Position numbers and translations under genes: made by a program. The notes below the pieces were generated by a model. It was given only the letters and a program-made list of their open reading frames with translations, searched no databases and was not told the DNA's origin. A DNA stretch of 64,000 nucleotides from Nocardia carnea NBRC 14403 (GTDB taxonomy: Bacteria; Actinomycetota; Actinomycetes; Mycobacteriales; Mycobacteriaceae): NCBI RefSeq assembly GCF_000308515.1, contig NZ_BAFV01000122.1:1-64000 (forward strand), given 5' to 3'. Below, in pieces: positions 52,333 to 60,405 of this stretch. Numbering within the stretch: the stretch's first letter is position 1; the number at the start of each line of letters is the position of its first letter.

Positions 52333-53907
52333 ATGCCGCGGAGCAACGACCCACTCGCGGCGGCGCCATGGGGGTCGCGACTACTCGGGCGTGAGGAGGA
52401 GGCCGCGGGAATCCGGCGGCTTCGTATCCAACTGCTGTTGACGGTGCCGATCGTGCTGGCCAACCTGGCCGGTGTCTTCGTATCGATCACGCTGATCGGT
52501 TTCGTCCTGCCCGGACCTTCCGTGTTCACCGAGAAGATGATCCTGATCGATGCGGTCGCGGCTCCGGTGTACGCGGCGGTCGCGGTCTTGATCGGTGTGT
52601 GGTGGGGCACCGCCCGCGGGCTGGGCGCACTGGGCTGGGCTCTCGATCCCGAAACGGTGCCCACCGAGGAACAGCAGGCCGCCGCCGCGGCCGTGCCGCG
52701 GCGGCTGGTGCGGATGCAGGCGTTGCTGTGGTTCGGGGGAGTGGTCGTGCTCACGCTGCTGGCCGGAGTCGCCGACCCCCGGTTGATCCCCAAAGTGGCG
52801 TTCGGCATCACCTTCAGCGCGATCGTGGTGTGTGCGAGTACCTACCTGATCATCGAATTCGCGTTGCGGCCCGTGACCTCGCGGGTGCTGTCGGCGAGAA
52901 CCTCTCGCGCCCGCAGCGGGATCGGTGTCTTCGGGCGATCGCTGCTGATGTGGCTGGTCGGCTCGGGTCTACCGGTGGCAGGCCTGATGGTGGTGGCGGT
53001 GGTGGCGCTGACCACCGGCGATGTGAGCATCACGCGACTGGCGGTGTGCGTACTGTCGCTCGGCGGGGCGGCCCTCGTGATCGGCTCCCTGCTGATGATT
53101 CAGACACTGGCCGCGACAGTCGCCCCGATCAGTGGTGTGCGCCGGGCGATGCGCGAAGTCGAGAAGGGCGAATTCGATCTCACGCTCGCGGTGTACGACG
53201 GCACCGAACTGGGCGAGTTGCAGAGCGGTTTCAACAATATGGTCGGCGGGCTCCGCGAACGCGAGGAGATCAGGGATCTGTTCGGCAGGCATGTCGGGCA
53301 CGAGGTCGCCAAGGCCGCTTTGGCCGGGAAACCGGTGCTCGGCGGAGCCGAGGTCGAGGCCGCGGCACTGTTCATCGATATCGTCGGCTCCACCACCATG
53401 GCCGCGACCCTGAGCGCACCCGAAATGGTCGCGATCCTCAACCGGTTCTTCGACGTGGTGGTGGACGAGGTGGAAAAGCACGGCGGCCTGCTCAACAAAT
53501 TCGAAGGCGACGCGGCACTGGCCGTGTTCGGCACCCCGGCGCAACTGTCCGACGCCGCGGGCGCGGCATTGGCATGTGGCCGCGCGATCCGCGCCAGGCT
53601 CGATAGCGGCGGTACGGAATTCGAGGCAGCGATCGGCATCGCCGAGGGCCGGGTCGTCGCCGGTAATGTCGGTGCCCGGCAGCGCTACGAATTCACGGTG
53701 ATCGGTGACGCCGTCAACGAAGCCGCCCGGCTCTGCGAACTGGCGAAGCAGGATTCCCTGCTGCTCACCTCGGGTAAGACGGTCACCGCGGCCGCAGCCA
53801 CCGAAGCCGGGCACTGGCAGCTCGGCGAATCGGTGACGCTGCGCGGCCGGCTCACCCCGACCCGGCTGGCCCGCCCCGTTCAGCGGGCTTCGACGGTATC
53901 GAGTTGA
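52333..53907 (+). CDS. Membrane-bound class III adenylate/guanylate cyclase with HAMP domain
   Basis: 524 residues. Six hydrophobic segments in the first ~255 residues, then HAMP (VAPISGVRRAMREVEKGEFDLTLAVYDGTELGELQSGFNNMVGGLREREEIRDLFGRHVG), then a class III cyclase. Metal aspartates lie in FIDIVGSTTMAA and KFEGDAALAVFG with the substrate-binding lysine, and the transition-state Asn in GDAVNEAARLCELAK. All catalytic positions look present. Resembles the M. tuberculosis Rv1318c-Rv1320c group. Its 3' end overlaps the 3' end of ribH on the opposite strand by 28 bp. Confidence 0.88.
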   Translation: MPRSNDPLAAAPWGSRLLGREEEAAGIRRLRIQLLLTVPIVLANLAGVFVSITLIGFVLPGPSVFTEKMILIDAVAAPVYAAVAVLIGVWWGTARGLGALGWALDPETVPTEEQQAAAAAVPRRLVRMQALLWFGGVVVLTLLAGVADPRLIPKVAFGITFSAIVVCASTYLIIEFALRPVTSRVLSARTSRARSGIGVFGRSLLMWLVGSGLPVAGLMVVAVVALTTGDVSITRLAVCVLSLGGAALVIGSLLMIQTLAATVAPISGVRRAMREVEKGEFDLTLAVYDGTELGELQSGFNNMVGGLREREEIRDLFGRHVGHEVAKAALAGKPVLGGAEVEAAALFIDIVGSTTMAATLSAPEMVAILNRFFDVVVDEVEKHGGLLNKFEGDAALAVFGTPAQLSDAAGAALACGRAIRARLDSGGTEFEAAIGIAEGRVVAGNVGARQRYEFTVIGDAVNEAARLCELAKQDSLLLTSGKTVTAAAATEAGHWQLGESVTLRGRLTPTRLARPVQRASTVSS

Positions 53908-54329
53908 ACCGTGGCCGCGATGGCGGCGGCCAGCTCCGCACCCTTGGTCTCGAAATGCCGCGTGAAGTACGTCAGATGCTCACTGTGCTCATGGAAGTGA
54001 TGCGGGGTCAGGACCGCCGAGAACACTGGAACATCGGCCTCGAGCTGGATTCGCATGAGCGCATCAACCACGGTCGAGGCGACGAAATCGTGCCGGTAGA
54101 TACCGCCGTCGACCACCAGGGCGCAACCGGCCAATGCGGCGTACCGGCCGGTGGCGGCCAGCCGTTTGATACGCAGCGGGATCTCGAACGCCCCGGGTAC
54201 TTCGATCACGTCGACCTCGGTGAACCCGTGCCCGGCCAGCGCGGACCGGCAGGATTCCACCGCGCGGTCGACGATATCGGCGTGCCAGCGCGCGGCAACC
54301 AGAGCGATGCGGTTCGAGGTGGGCGACAT
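53880..54329 (-). CDS. ribH: 6,7-dimethyl-8-ribityllumazine synthase
   Basis: 149 residues; condenses the ribityl-pyrimidinedione with dihydroxybutanone phosphate in riboflavin synthesis. ALVAARWHADIVDRAVESC, VIEVPGAFEIPLRIKRLA, GGIYRHDFVASTVVDALMRIQLE and the catalytic-loop histidines in PHHFHEHSEHLTYF are visible. The sequence with RHDFVA is of the RibH2 (type II) kind known from Brucella and relatives. It stands alone, not in a rib operon, under an FMN riboswitch. AAGAGGAG precedes ATG 54329. Confidence 0.88.
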   Translation of the reverse strand: MSPTSNRIALVAARWHADIVDRAVESCRSALAGHGFTEVDVIEVPGAFEIPLRIKRLAATGRYAALAGCALVVDGGIYRHDFVASTVVDALMRIQLEADVPVFSAVLTPHHFHEHSEHLTYFTRHFETKGAELAAAIAATVQLDTVEAR

Positions 54330-54407
54330 ATGTACTCCTCTTCGCTATGTCACCCAGGGCATGGCAACGCGAACAGGAGCGGCCCGTGCCCGGGCACTCC
54401 GCTGCCG

Positions 54408-54560
54408 CGTTCTCTTTCATCCGGACTGTGACCGTCGGCTCCGGGATCGCACCGGAATCTGCTCGACCCACCACGGGTGGTGGCGCTCGCGGGCTCGTGC
54501 CCCCGGATCGGCCCGGATGCCATTACCGCCGGTGGGGAATTCCACCCCGCCCTGAGAACG
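54408..54560 (-). ncRNA. FMN riboswitch (RFN element) upstream of ribH
   Basis: On the minus strand the conserved blocks occur in order: GGGCGGGGTGGAATTCCCC, ACCGGCGGTAA, GAGC, GATTCCGGTGCGATCCCGGAGCCGACGGT in pieces, and AGTCCGGATGAAAGAGAAC. Outer helix P1 is CGTTCTC with GAGAACG. It senses FMN. About 80 bases separate it from the ribH start; this stretch contains the self-complementary GTGCCCGGGCAC within a GGAG...CTCC-closed hairpin (54376-54400), the likely terminator or expression platform. Confidence 0.92.
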
Positions 54561-54786
54561 TGTACAGCGCGGACTTTAACAATGCCCTGCGGTTGCGGCG
54601 ACAGCACCCCTGGTGATCGCTGCCTACCCCGAAGGTTTGTCGGCTTGCGCCGGTCGCAGCTGTCGAAAAGATATAAGGCGACCGTATCGATGATCGCTTC
54701 GACCCGGGTACGGTACGCACCCGGGGCGAAGCCCAGGTCGATGCTGCCCGCAACCCGGGTAGGCCTCGACTGTCGGAAGGACGCAT

Positions 54787-55683
54787 ATGGGTTCCACCCT
54801 TTTCGCGACAGCCCTGCCGCTCGCGCTGGGGATCGTGATGTTCGGCCTCGGGCTGACCCTGACGGCCGATGACTTCACCCGGGTCGTGAAGTACCCGAAA
54901 ACCGCCGTGATCGCGCTGCTCTGCCAGCTCGTCGTGCTGCCGCTGATCTGCTTCGGCCTGATACACCTGTTCGGTGTGGACGGAGTGCTTGCGGTAGGGA
55001 TGATGCTGCTGGTCGCTTCACCCGGCGGCACCTCGGCGAATCTCTTCAGCCATATCGCCGGCGGTAACGTCGCCTTGAACATCACGCTGACGGCGATCAA
55101 TTCCGTCCTCGCCGTGGTCACATTGCCCCTCGTGGTCGCCCTGTCCTATGCGGTGTTCCTGGACGACAGCGCGGCGATCGTCTTCCATCCCGCGAAGTTC
55201 GTTCAGGTCTTCGCCCTGGTTCTGGTTCCGGTGGCGGTCGGTATGTGGGTGCGCCGGCGCTACCCGGACTGGTCGGGCCGGAGGCAGTCCACGGTGAAGA
55301 TCGCCGCCGCCGGTGTTCTCGTGTTCGTGGTGGCCGCCGCCCTGTTCTCGGAATTCGACACCGTCACCGAACACCTCGGCGACCTGGGCCCGGTCGCTCT
55401 GCTGCTCTGTATCTGCAGCCTGCTCGTCGGCTATCTGGTGCCCCGGGCCTTCGGCGTGGAACCCGCCGACGCCGTTGCCGCCGGAATGGAGATCGGCGTG
55501 CACAACGCCGCGCTGGCCATCACTATCGCGACCACCGTGCTGGGCAGCGAAACGATGGCCGTGCCGGCCGGGCTGTACGGATTCCTCATGAACATTCCCG
55601 CATCGATCGCTGCCGTCCTGTTCGCCAGGTCCCACCGTGCCCGCCGGACCTCGGTGTCTGCTGAGGCCGCGCCTCCTCGATAA
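54787..55683 (+). CDS. BASS-family transporter (bile acid:sodium symporter-like)
   Basis: 298 residues, nine to ten membrane segments. VMFGLGLTLTADDFTRVVKYPK, LVASPGGTSANLFSHIAGGNVALNITLTAINS and GMEIGVHNAALAITIATTVLG are the sodium- and substrate-site motifs of BASS proteins. Bacterial members move pantoate, ketopantoate or other organic acids. GAAGGA stands before ATG 54787. Divergent from the FMN riboswitch; whether it is linked to flavin metabolism is not shown. Confidence 0.85.
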   Translation: MGSTLFATALPLALGIVMFGLGLTLTADDFTRVVKYPKTAVIALLCQLVVLPLICFGLIHLFGVDGVLAVGMMLLVASPGGTSANLFSHIAGGNVALNITLTAINSVLAVVTLPLVVALSYAVFLDDSAAIVFHPAKFVQVFALVLVPVAVGMWVRRRYPDWSGRRQSTVKIAAAGVLVFVVAAALFSEFDTVTEHLGDLGPVALLLCICSLLVGYLVPRAFGVEPADAVAAGMEIGVHNAALAITIATTVLGSETMAVPAGLYGFLMNIPASIAAVLFARSHRARRTSVSAEAAPPR

Positions 55684-55792
55684 GGTCGTATCCGAGTTCA
55701 CGGTGCGCAACGGTGCCGGACGAATCGAACTCGGCAGACCGGATATCCGGTTCGGAGGTAACACGCCTCGGAACCGGTGGAGGAGGTGGGTC

Positions 55793-56611
55793 ATGGACTA
55801 CGGCGTTTCGACTTTCGTCACCGATGACGGCATCGGCCCGGCGGCGCTCGGCCGCGCGTTGGAGGAGCGCGGTCTGGGTTCGCTGTTCCTGGCCGAGCAT
55901 TCGCATATTCCGGTGGAACGGACCTCGCCGTGGCCCGGTGGCGATGAACTGCCCCGCCACTACTATCGGACCTTCGATCCGTTCGTCGCCCTGGCGGCAG
56001 CCGCGGCGGTCACCGAACGCCTGCGGGTCGGTACCGGTATCGCGCTCGTCGTCCAACGCGACCCTATCCACCTGGCCAAAGAGGTCGCCACCCTCGACCG
56101 GGTGTCGAACGGGCGCGCCGTCCTCGGTGTGGGCGCCGGCTGGAACCGTGAGGAAATGCGCAACCACGGCACCGACCCGACAACCCGGATGCGGCTGCTG
56201 CGCGAACGCGTGCTGGCGATCAAGGCCCTCTGGACCCAGGACGAAGCGGAGTTCCACGGCGAGTTCGTCGACTTCGGCCCGGTGTTCTCCTACCCCAAAC
56301 CGGTCCGCACACCCCACCCGCCGGTTCTGGTGGGCGGCGCCGGGCCGACCACTTTCGACCGTGTTCTGGACTTCGGCGACGGCTGGATGCCCCTCTACGG
56401 CCGCGGCACAGACAACCTACCGGCCCGCATCACCGAGCTCCGCGAACGCGCGAACCGGCCCATGCAGGTCACCATGTTCGGTGTCCCACCCGAACCCGAA
56501 ATCGTCGCCGAACTGGCCGCGGCCGGGGTGGACGAGGCCCTGTTCAACCTGCCCACCCAATCCGAACTCGAAAGCCTGCGCCGCCTCGATCGATTTGCCG
56601 AACTGATCTGA
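55793..56611 (+). CDS. LLM-class (F420-dependent type) oxidoreductase
   Basis: 272 residues, luciferase-like TIM barrel: MDYGVSTFVTDDGIGPAALGRALEERGLGSLFLAEHSHIP, TERLRVGTGIALVVQRDPIHLAKEVATLDRVSNGRAVLGVGAGWNREEMRNHG and PPVLVGGAGPTTFDRVLDFGDGW. The GxGAGWNxEE block is typical for F420 users in mycobacteria. Substrate unknown. GGAGGAGGT lies just upstream of ATG 55793. Single gene. Confidence 0.87.
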   Translation: MDYGVSTFVTDDGIGPAALGRALEERGLGSLFLAEHSHIPVERTSPWPGGDELPRHYYRTFDPFVALAAAAAVTERLRVGTGIALVVQRDPIHLAKEVATLDRVSNGRAVLGVGAGWNREEMRNHGTDPTTRMRLLRERVLAIKALWTQDEAEFHGEFVDFGPVFSYPKPVRTPHPPVLVGGAGPTTFDRVLDFGDGWMPLYGRGTDNLPARITELRERANRPMQVTMFGVPPEPEIVAELAAAGVDEALFNLPTQSELESLRRLDRFAELI

Positions 56612-56798
56612 TCGCGAGGATGCCAGGACGTCGAACTCCATGGCGACCTCGGTGTGTTTCACACAGCTTCGCCGGTTCGCGGACCGCATATGGGCAGCGA
56701 GGTTCCGCGCCGATCGCGACGCTTTCGGCATCTGCGGTGTGTAGATACCGTCGGAGCGTGGCGGAGTGGGAAGGCGCGCCGTACGGACGGCTGCCCGG

Positions 56799-57365
56799 CT
56801 ATCGGCGCCGTTTCGGGCGGTAGGCGCGGCCGAAGCTGCGCGGGCTGTGGTCGTAGATCTCGACCAGTTCCCAGTCGATTTGCCGCCCGCCGGGCACGTC
56901 GAAGATCCGGATGCCGTCGCCGAGGAAGACCGGGGCGACGAAAACCTGCAACTCGTCGATGAGGTCGTGTTCGAGTGCCTGGCGGGCGATATCGGCGCTG
57001 ATGATCTGGATATTCCGGTCACCGGCGATGTCCTGCGCGCGGCGGACAGCCTCCCGGATATCGCAGTTCAGCGCGACCACGGACGGATCGTCGGCCAGTT
57101 CGTCCGGGCGGTGCGTGAGGATGATTTCGGTACCCGACCATGCGCCGCCGTAGGCCGCGGAGGTCAGCTCGTCGCGTTCGTCGCGCTGGGCGATCGCCGC
57201 GTCGTAGCCGGCCCGGCCGGAGATGATCACGCCGACCTCCGCGGCCAGTTGTTCGGTGGTCTCGGGGGCGGACGGTTCGGTCGCCGAAAGCCAGCTCATA
57301 TCGTGCCCCGGTCCGGCGATGAACCCGTCGATCGAACACGTGAATCCCCAGGCGACCTTGCCCAT
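56799..57365 (-). CDS. Dihydrofolate reductase-like (RibD C-terminal domain) protein
   Basis: 188 residues: KVAWGFTCSIDGFIAGPGHDMSWL, VGVIISGRAGYDAAI, IQIISADIARQALEHDLIDELQVFVAPVFLGDGIRIFD. One RibD-C/DHFR fold, a reductase using NADPH or possibly a flavin. Not the folate-pathway FolA, which differs in sequence. ATG 57365 has GGAG 7 bp upstream and is preferred over 57371. Confidence 0.83.
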   Translation of the reverse strand: MGKVAWGFTCSIDGFIAGPGHDMSWLSATEPSAPETTEQLAAEVGVIISGRAGYDAAIAQRDERDELTSAAYGGAWSGTEIILTHRPDELADDPSVVALNCDIREAVRRAQDIAGDRNIQIISADIARQALEHDLIDELQVFVAPVFLGDGIRIFDVPGGRQIDWELVEIYDHSPRSFGRAYRPKRRR

Positions 57366-57644
57366 CTGCACTCCAGTGCCCCGTATCGGCCGGCCGGCGA
57401 GCGTCGAGGCCCGCGTCGCCGGTGCGGAAGGGGGAGCTTCCCCTTGTTCGGACGACGTGGTGGAGCCGAACTCATCGGTCGCCCCCGCGCCCGGGCCGGA
57501 GAGGGGCCGGCCACGGCCCCGATTGGCAATTGGTCATCGTGGCCCTCGCCGTTCATGGGTGCTGCTGATCTTGCCCCAGGAGCGGTGACTTCAACAGAAT
57601 CCCGAGAGTGCTCGAGGTGTTCGACAACTATCGGAACTGTGATG

Positions 57645-58619
57645 TCAGGCGTCCGGGTCGAGGAGGATCTTGCCGACCGCTCGGCCGGCCGCGACCTCGC
57701 CGAGCGCCGCGGCTGCCTGTTCGAGGGGGAATACGGCGCCGATATGGGGGGATACACGGCCGGAGACGAGCAGGCCGGTGAGTTCCTTTTCGTTTCTGCC
57801 GAACTCGCCGGGATCGATGTCCTGGAACTGGAACCCCAGGAGATGTAACCCTTTGACCAGCACCAGGTTCAGTGGGATGCGGGGCACGGTTCCGGAGGCG
57901 TAGCCGATGGTGACGAAACGTCCGCCCCGGCCCAGCGAACGCAGCGCGGGTTCGGACAGGACGCCGCCGACCGGGTCGAGGACCGCGGCGGCGCCGTCGG
58001 GGACGGCGGTGCGGAGTTGTTCGCGCAGCGTGCCGTCGCGGTGATCGATCAGGTGGGTCGCGCCGTAGGAGTGGGCGGTGGCCAGTTTGGCGGCCGAGGA
58101 GGCCACCGCGACCACGTCCGCACCGACCGCGACCGCCAGTTGCACGGCCGCCAGCCCCACACCGCCGCCCGCACCGAGCACGATCACGGTGTCGCCCGGG
58201 CCGACCCGGGCCACCGATCGCAAGCAGTGATAGGCGGTGCGGTAGGCGACACCGAACGCGGCCGCCGTGTGATCGTCCACGCCGTCCGGTATCGGCGTGA
58301 GATTCGCGGCGGGGGAGAGGATCTGGTCGGCAAAAGCGCCGTAGAGCCCGGTACCGGTGACGCGATCCCCGACCGACCGCCCCTCGCACCCCGGGCCCAA
58401 TTCGACGATCTCCCCGGCGAATTCACTACCGGGCACGAACGGGGGCGGCACGGCGATCTGATATTTGCCACCGATCAACAGCACATCCGGGAAGTTCACG
58501 GCCGCGGCGCGCACCCGCACCCGCGCCTGCCCCTCTCCGGGCACGGGTACGGGCCGCTTCTCGATCCGCAGGACGTCCGGTGTCCCGTATTCGGGACAGA
58601 CCACCGCCCGGACGGTCAC
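57645..58619 (-). CDS. Zinc-independent quinone oxidoreductase-like MDR protein
   Basis: 324 residues, medium-chain dehydrogenase/reductase fold. GEGQARVRVRAAAVNFPDVLLIGGKYQ, GSEFAGEIVELGPG, VLGAGGGVGLAAVQLAVAVGADVVAVASS and FVTIGYASGTVPRIPLN. No zinc-ligand cysteines, as in NADPH:quinone reductases and enoyl reductases. GTG 58619 is chosen because GTGA overlaps the preceding stop and MTVRAVVCPEYG is the usual start. Fourth and last gene of the operon led by the ACAD10/11-like dehydrogenase. Confidence 0.83.
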   Translation of the reverse strand: MTVRAVVCPEYGTPDVLRIEKRPVPVPGEGQARVRVRAAAVNFPDVLLIGGKYQIAVPPPFVPGSEFAGEIVELGPGCEGRSVGDRVTGTGLYGAFADQILSPAANLTPIPDGVDDHTAAAFGVAYRTAYHCLRSVARVGPGDTVIVLGAGGGVGLAAVQLAVAVGADVVAVASSAAKLATAHSYGATHLIDHRDGTLREQLRTAVPDGAAAVLDPVGGVLSEPALRSLGRGGRFVTIGYASGTVPRIPLNLVLVKGLHLLGFQFQDIDPGEFGRNEKELTGLLVSGRVSPHIGAVFPLEQAAAALGEVAAGRAVGKILLDPDA

Positions 58620-59392
58620 TTCCCCTGCCACACCGGCTCTCGCTTCTCCATGAACGCCATGGCGCCCTCTTTGGCGTCGGCGCTGGCGAACACCACACCC
58701 TGCCAGTGCCGCAACCGTTCGGCGGCCTTGCCGGGGTCGGTGACCGACAACCGTACGAGTTCCTTACACGCCGCGACGCCCAACGGCCCGTTGGCGGCGA
58801 TCCGTTCGCCGAACGCGATCGCGGTGCCGAGCACCTGGTCCGCGGGTGTCACCGCATTGAACAGGCCGATCTCGTAGCCGCGGGCCGCGGTGAAATAGTC
58901 GCCGGTCAAAGTGAGTTGCAGGGCGATCCCGAGGGGTATCCGCTCGGCGATATAGGTGCCGCCGCCACCGGGGAACAATCCGCGCTGCACCTCCGGCAGC
59001 CCGAATTTCGCGGTCTCCGCGGCGACGATCAGATCGCAGCCCAGCAACAACTCCAGGCCGCCACCGACCGCTGTGCCGTTGGCGGCGCCGATCACCGGGA
59101 CCTCCACCTTGCCACGGGTGAGACGCTGGAACGCGCGGTTCTCCGGAGTATCGCTGAACCCCACATCTTCGCCGCCCGAGAATGCTCGCAGATCCATACC
59201 CGAGCAGAACGCCTTCTCACCGGCCGCGGTGAGAACCAGCGCCCGGATCCCGGGATCCTGCTCGGCGGCCAGCACGGTGGCGCCGATCCCGGCGATGAGG
59301 TTCCCGTTCAGCGCATTACGGGCCTGCGGCCGGTTCAGGGTGAGCACGGTGACCGCACCGCGGGTTTCGACCAGGAATTCGTCATCGCTCAT
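58616..59392 (-). CDS. Enoyl-CoA hydratase
   Basis: 258 residues with both expected regions: AFCSGMDLRAF for the oxyanion hole, AANGTAVGGGLELLLGCDLIVAAETAKFGLPEVQRGLFPGGGGTYIAERI. Glu in GGGLELLLG and LPEVQRG fit the two catalytic glutamates of true hydratases. It overlaps its neighbours by 4 bp on each side (ATGA/GTGA), so it is made with the APH-like kinase. Logical role: hydrates the enoyl-CoA produced by the kinase/dehydrogenase pair. Confidence 0.87.
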   Translation of the reverse strand: MSDDEFLVETRGAVTVLTLNRPQARNALNGNLIAGIGATVLAAEQDPGIRALVLTAAGEKAFCSGMDLRAFSGGEDVGFSDTPENRAFQRLTRGKVEVPVIGAANGTAVGGGLELLLGCDLIVAAETAKFGLPEVQRGLFPGGGGTYIAERIPLGIALQLTLTGDYFTAARGYEIGLFNAVTPADQVLGTAIAFGERIAANGPLGVAACKELVRLSVTDPGKAAERLRHWQGVVFASADAKEGAMAFMEKREPVWQGK

Positions 59393-60405
59393 GTGCGGTA
59401 CTCCGTTGTTTCGGCGAGTTCGGCGGCCGACCGCATGAGTTCGGGGACGATCGGGCCGAAGGATTGCAGCTTCACATCATCGCCCGCGCGCTGGAAACCC
59501 TGTTCCAGCACGATGGCGAGTTTCCATTTGGCGAGCACCAGGTAGTAGTCGAGATCATCGACCTGGCGTCCGGACACCTCCGCATAATGCGCCACCACTT
59601 GATCACGCGAGGGCATATCGCGCATATCCACATACCCGGAATCGTCCGGTGCGGAGGTGTCGGCGGGCCAGCTCTGCACCATCCACGCCAGATCCAGTTT
59701 CGGATCGCCGACAGTGCCCATCTCCCAGTCCACGATGGCCGCCAGCCGGGCAGGTGCGCCGTCGCGGTACATGACATTGGCGAACTGGTAGTCGCCGTGC
59801 ATGAGGCCGGGGCGGTAGTCCAGCGGGCGGTGTTCGCGCAGCCAGCGGGTCGCGGTGTCCATCCCGTCGAGTTCGCGGCCCTTGATCCGGTCGAAGAAGC
59901 CGGTCCACCGGGCAACCTGGCGTTCGTGGAAGCCGTCCGGCCGGCCCAGATCGTGCAGGCCCCGGTCGCGCCAATCCACGGTGGACAGCAGGGCGATCCC
60001 CTCGGCGAGCTGATAGGCGAGGCCGGCGCGGGCGGCGGGGTCGGTATCGAAGGGCGCCGGCCAGACCCGGCGATGGTCCATCGGCGACCAGCCGTCCACG
60101 AATCCCATCAGGTAGAAGGTGCGGCCGAGTACGGCGGTATCGGTGCATACGGCCACGGCAGGAGTATGCGGGACATCGGTGCCGTCCAGGGCCTCGATGA
60201 TCCGCCATTCCCGCAGAATGCCCTTGTCCCGGTCGGCGGGCGCGTGCACGGGCGGTATGCGCAGTACGCACCGGTGTTCGCCGCGGGTGATCTCGTAGAT
60301 CTCGTTCTGTGTACCGCCGGACAGCAACCGGGTCTGCAGTGGTTCGCCCTTGCCCGGAAGCCCAATTTCGTCCATCCAATTCGCCAGTGGCGCAAAGTCG
60401 ATCAT
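59389..60405 (-). CDS. APH-fold kinase of the LvaA/ACAD10-11 type
   Basis: 338 residues. Kinase motifs are Brenner's HGDYQFANVMY (His-x-Asp and Asn) and the metal loop IVDWEMGTVGDPKLDLAWM; the N-terminal LLSGGTQNEIYEITRGEHRCVLRIP is the phosphate-binding part. These match the phosphotransferase domains of human ACAD10/ACAD11 and bacterial LvaA, which phosphorylate the 4-hydroxyl of 4-hydroxyacyl-CoA, better than antibiotic kinases. The start ATG 60405 overlaps the dehydrogenase stop by ATGA. Strong context support, substrate not proven. Confidence 0.85.
   Translation of the reverse strand: MIDFAPLANWMDEIGLPGKGEPLQTRLLSGGTQNEIYEITRGEHRCVLRIPPVHAPADRDKGILREWRIIEALDGTDVPHTPAVAVCTDTAVLGRTFYLMGFVDGWSPMDHRRVWPAPFDTDPAARAGLAYQLAEGIALLSTVDWRDRGLHDLGRPDGFHERQVARWTGFFDRIKGRELDGMDTATRWLREHRPLDYRPGLMHGDYQFANVMYRDGAPARLAAIVDWEMGTVGDPKLDLAWMVQSWPADTSAPDDSGYVDMRDMPSRDQVVAHYAEVSGRQVDDLDYYLVLAKWKLAIVLEQGFQRAGDDVKLQSFGPIVPELMRSAAELAETTEYRT

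Noticed and set aside
59389..60405. Aminoglycoside resistance kinase
   Set aside because: Kinase motifs and the overlapping ACAD10/11-like partner fit the LvaA/ACAD10-11 type; no resistance context.
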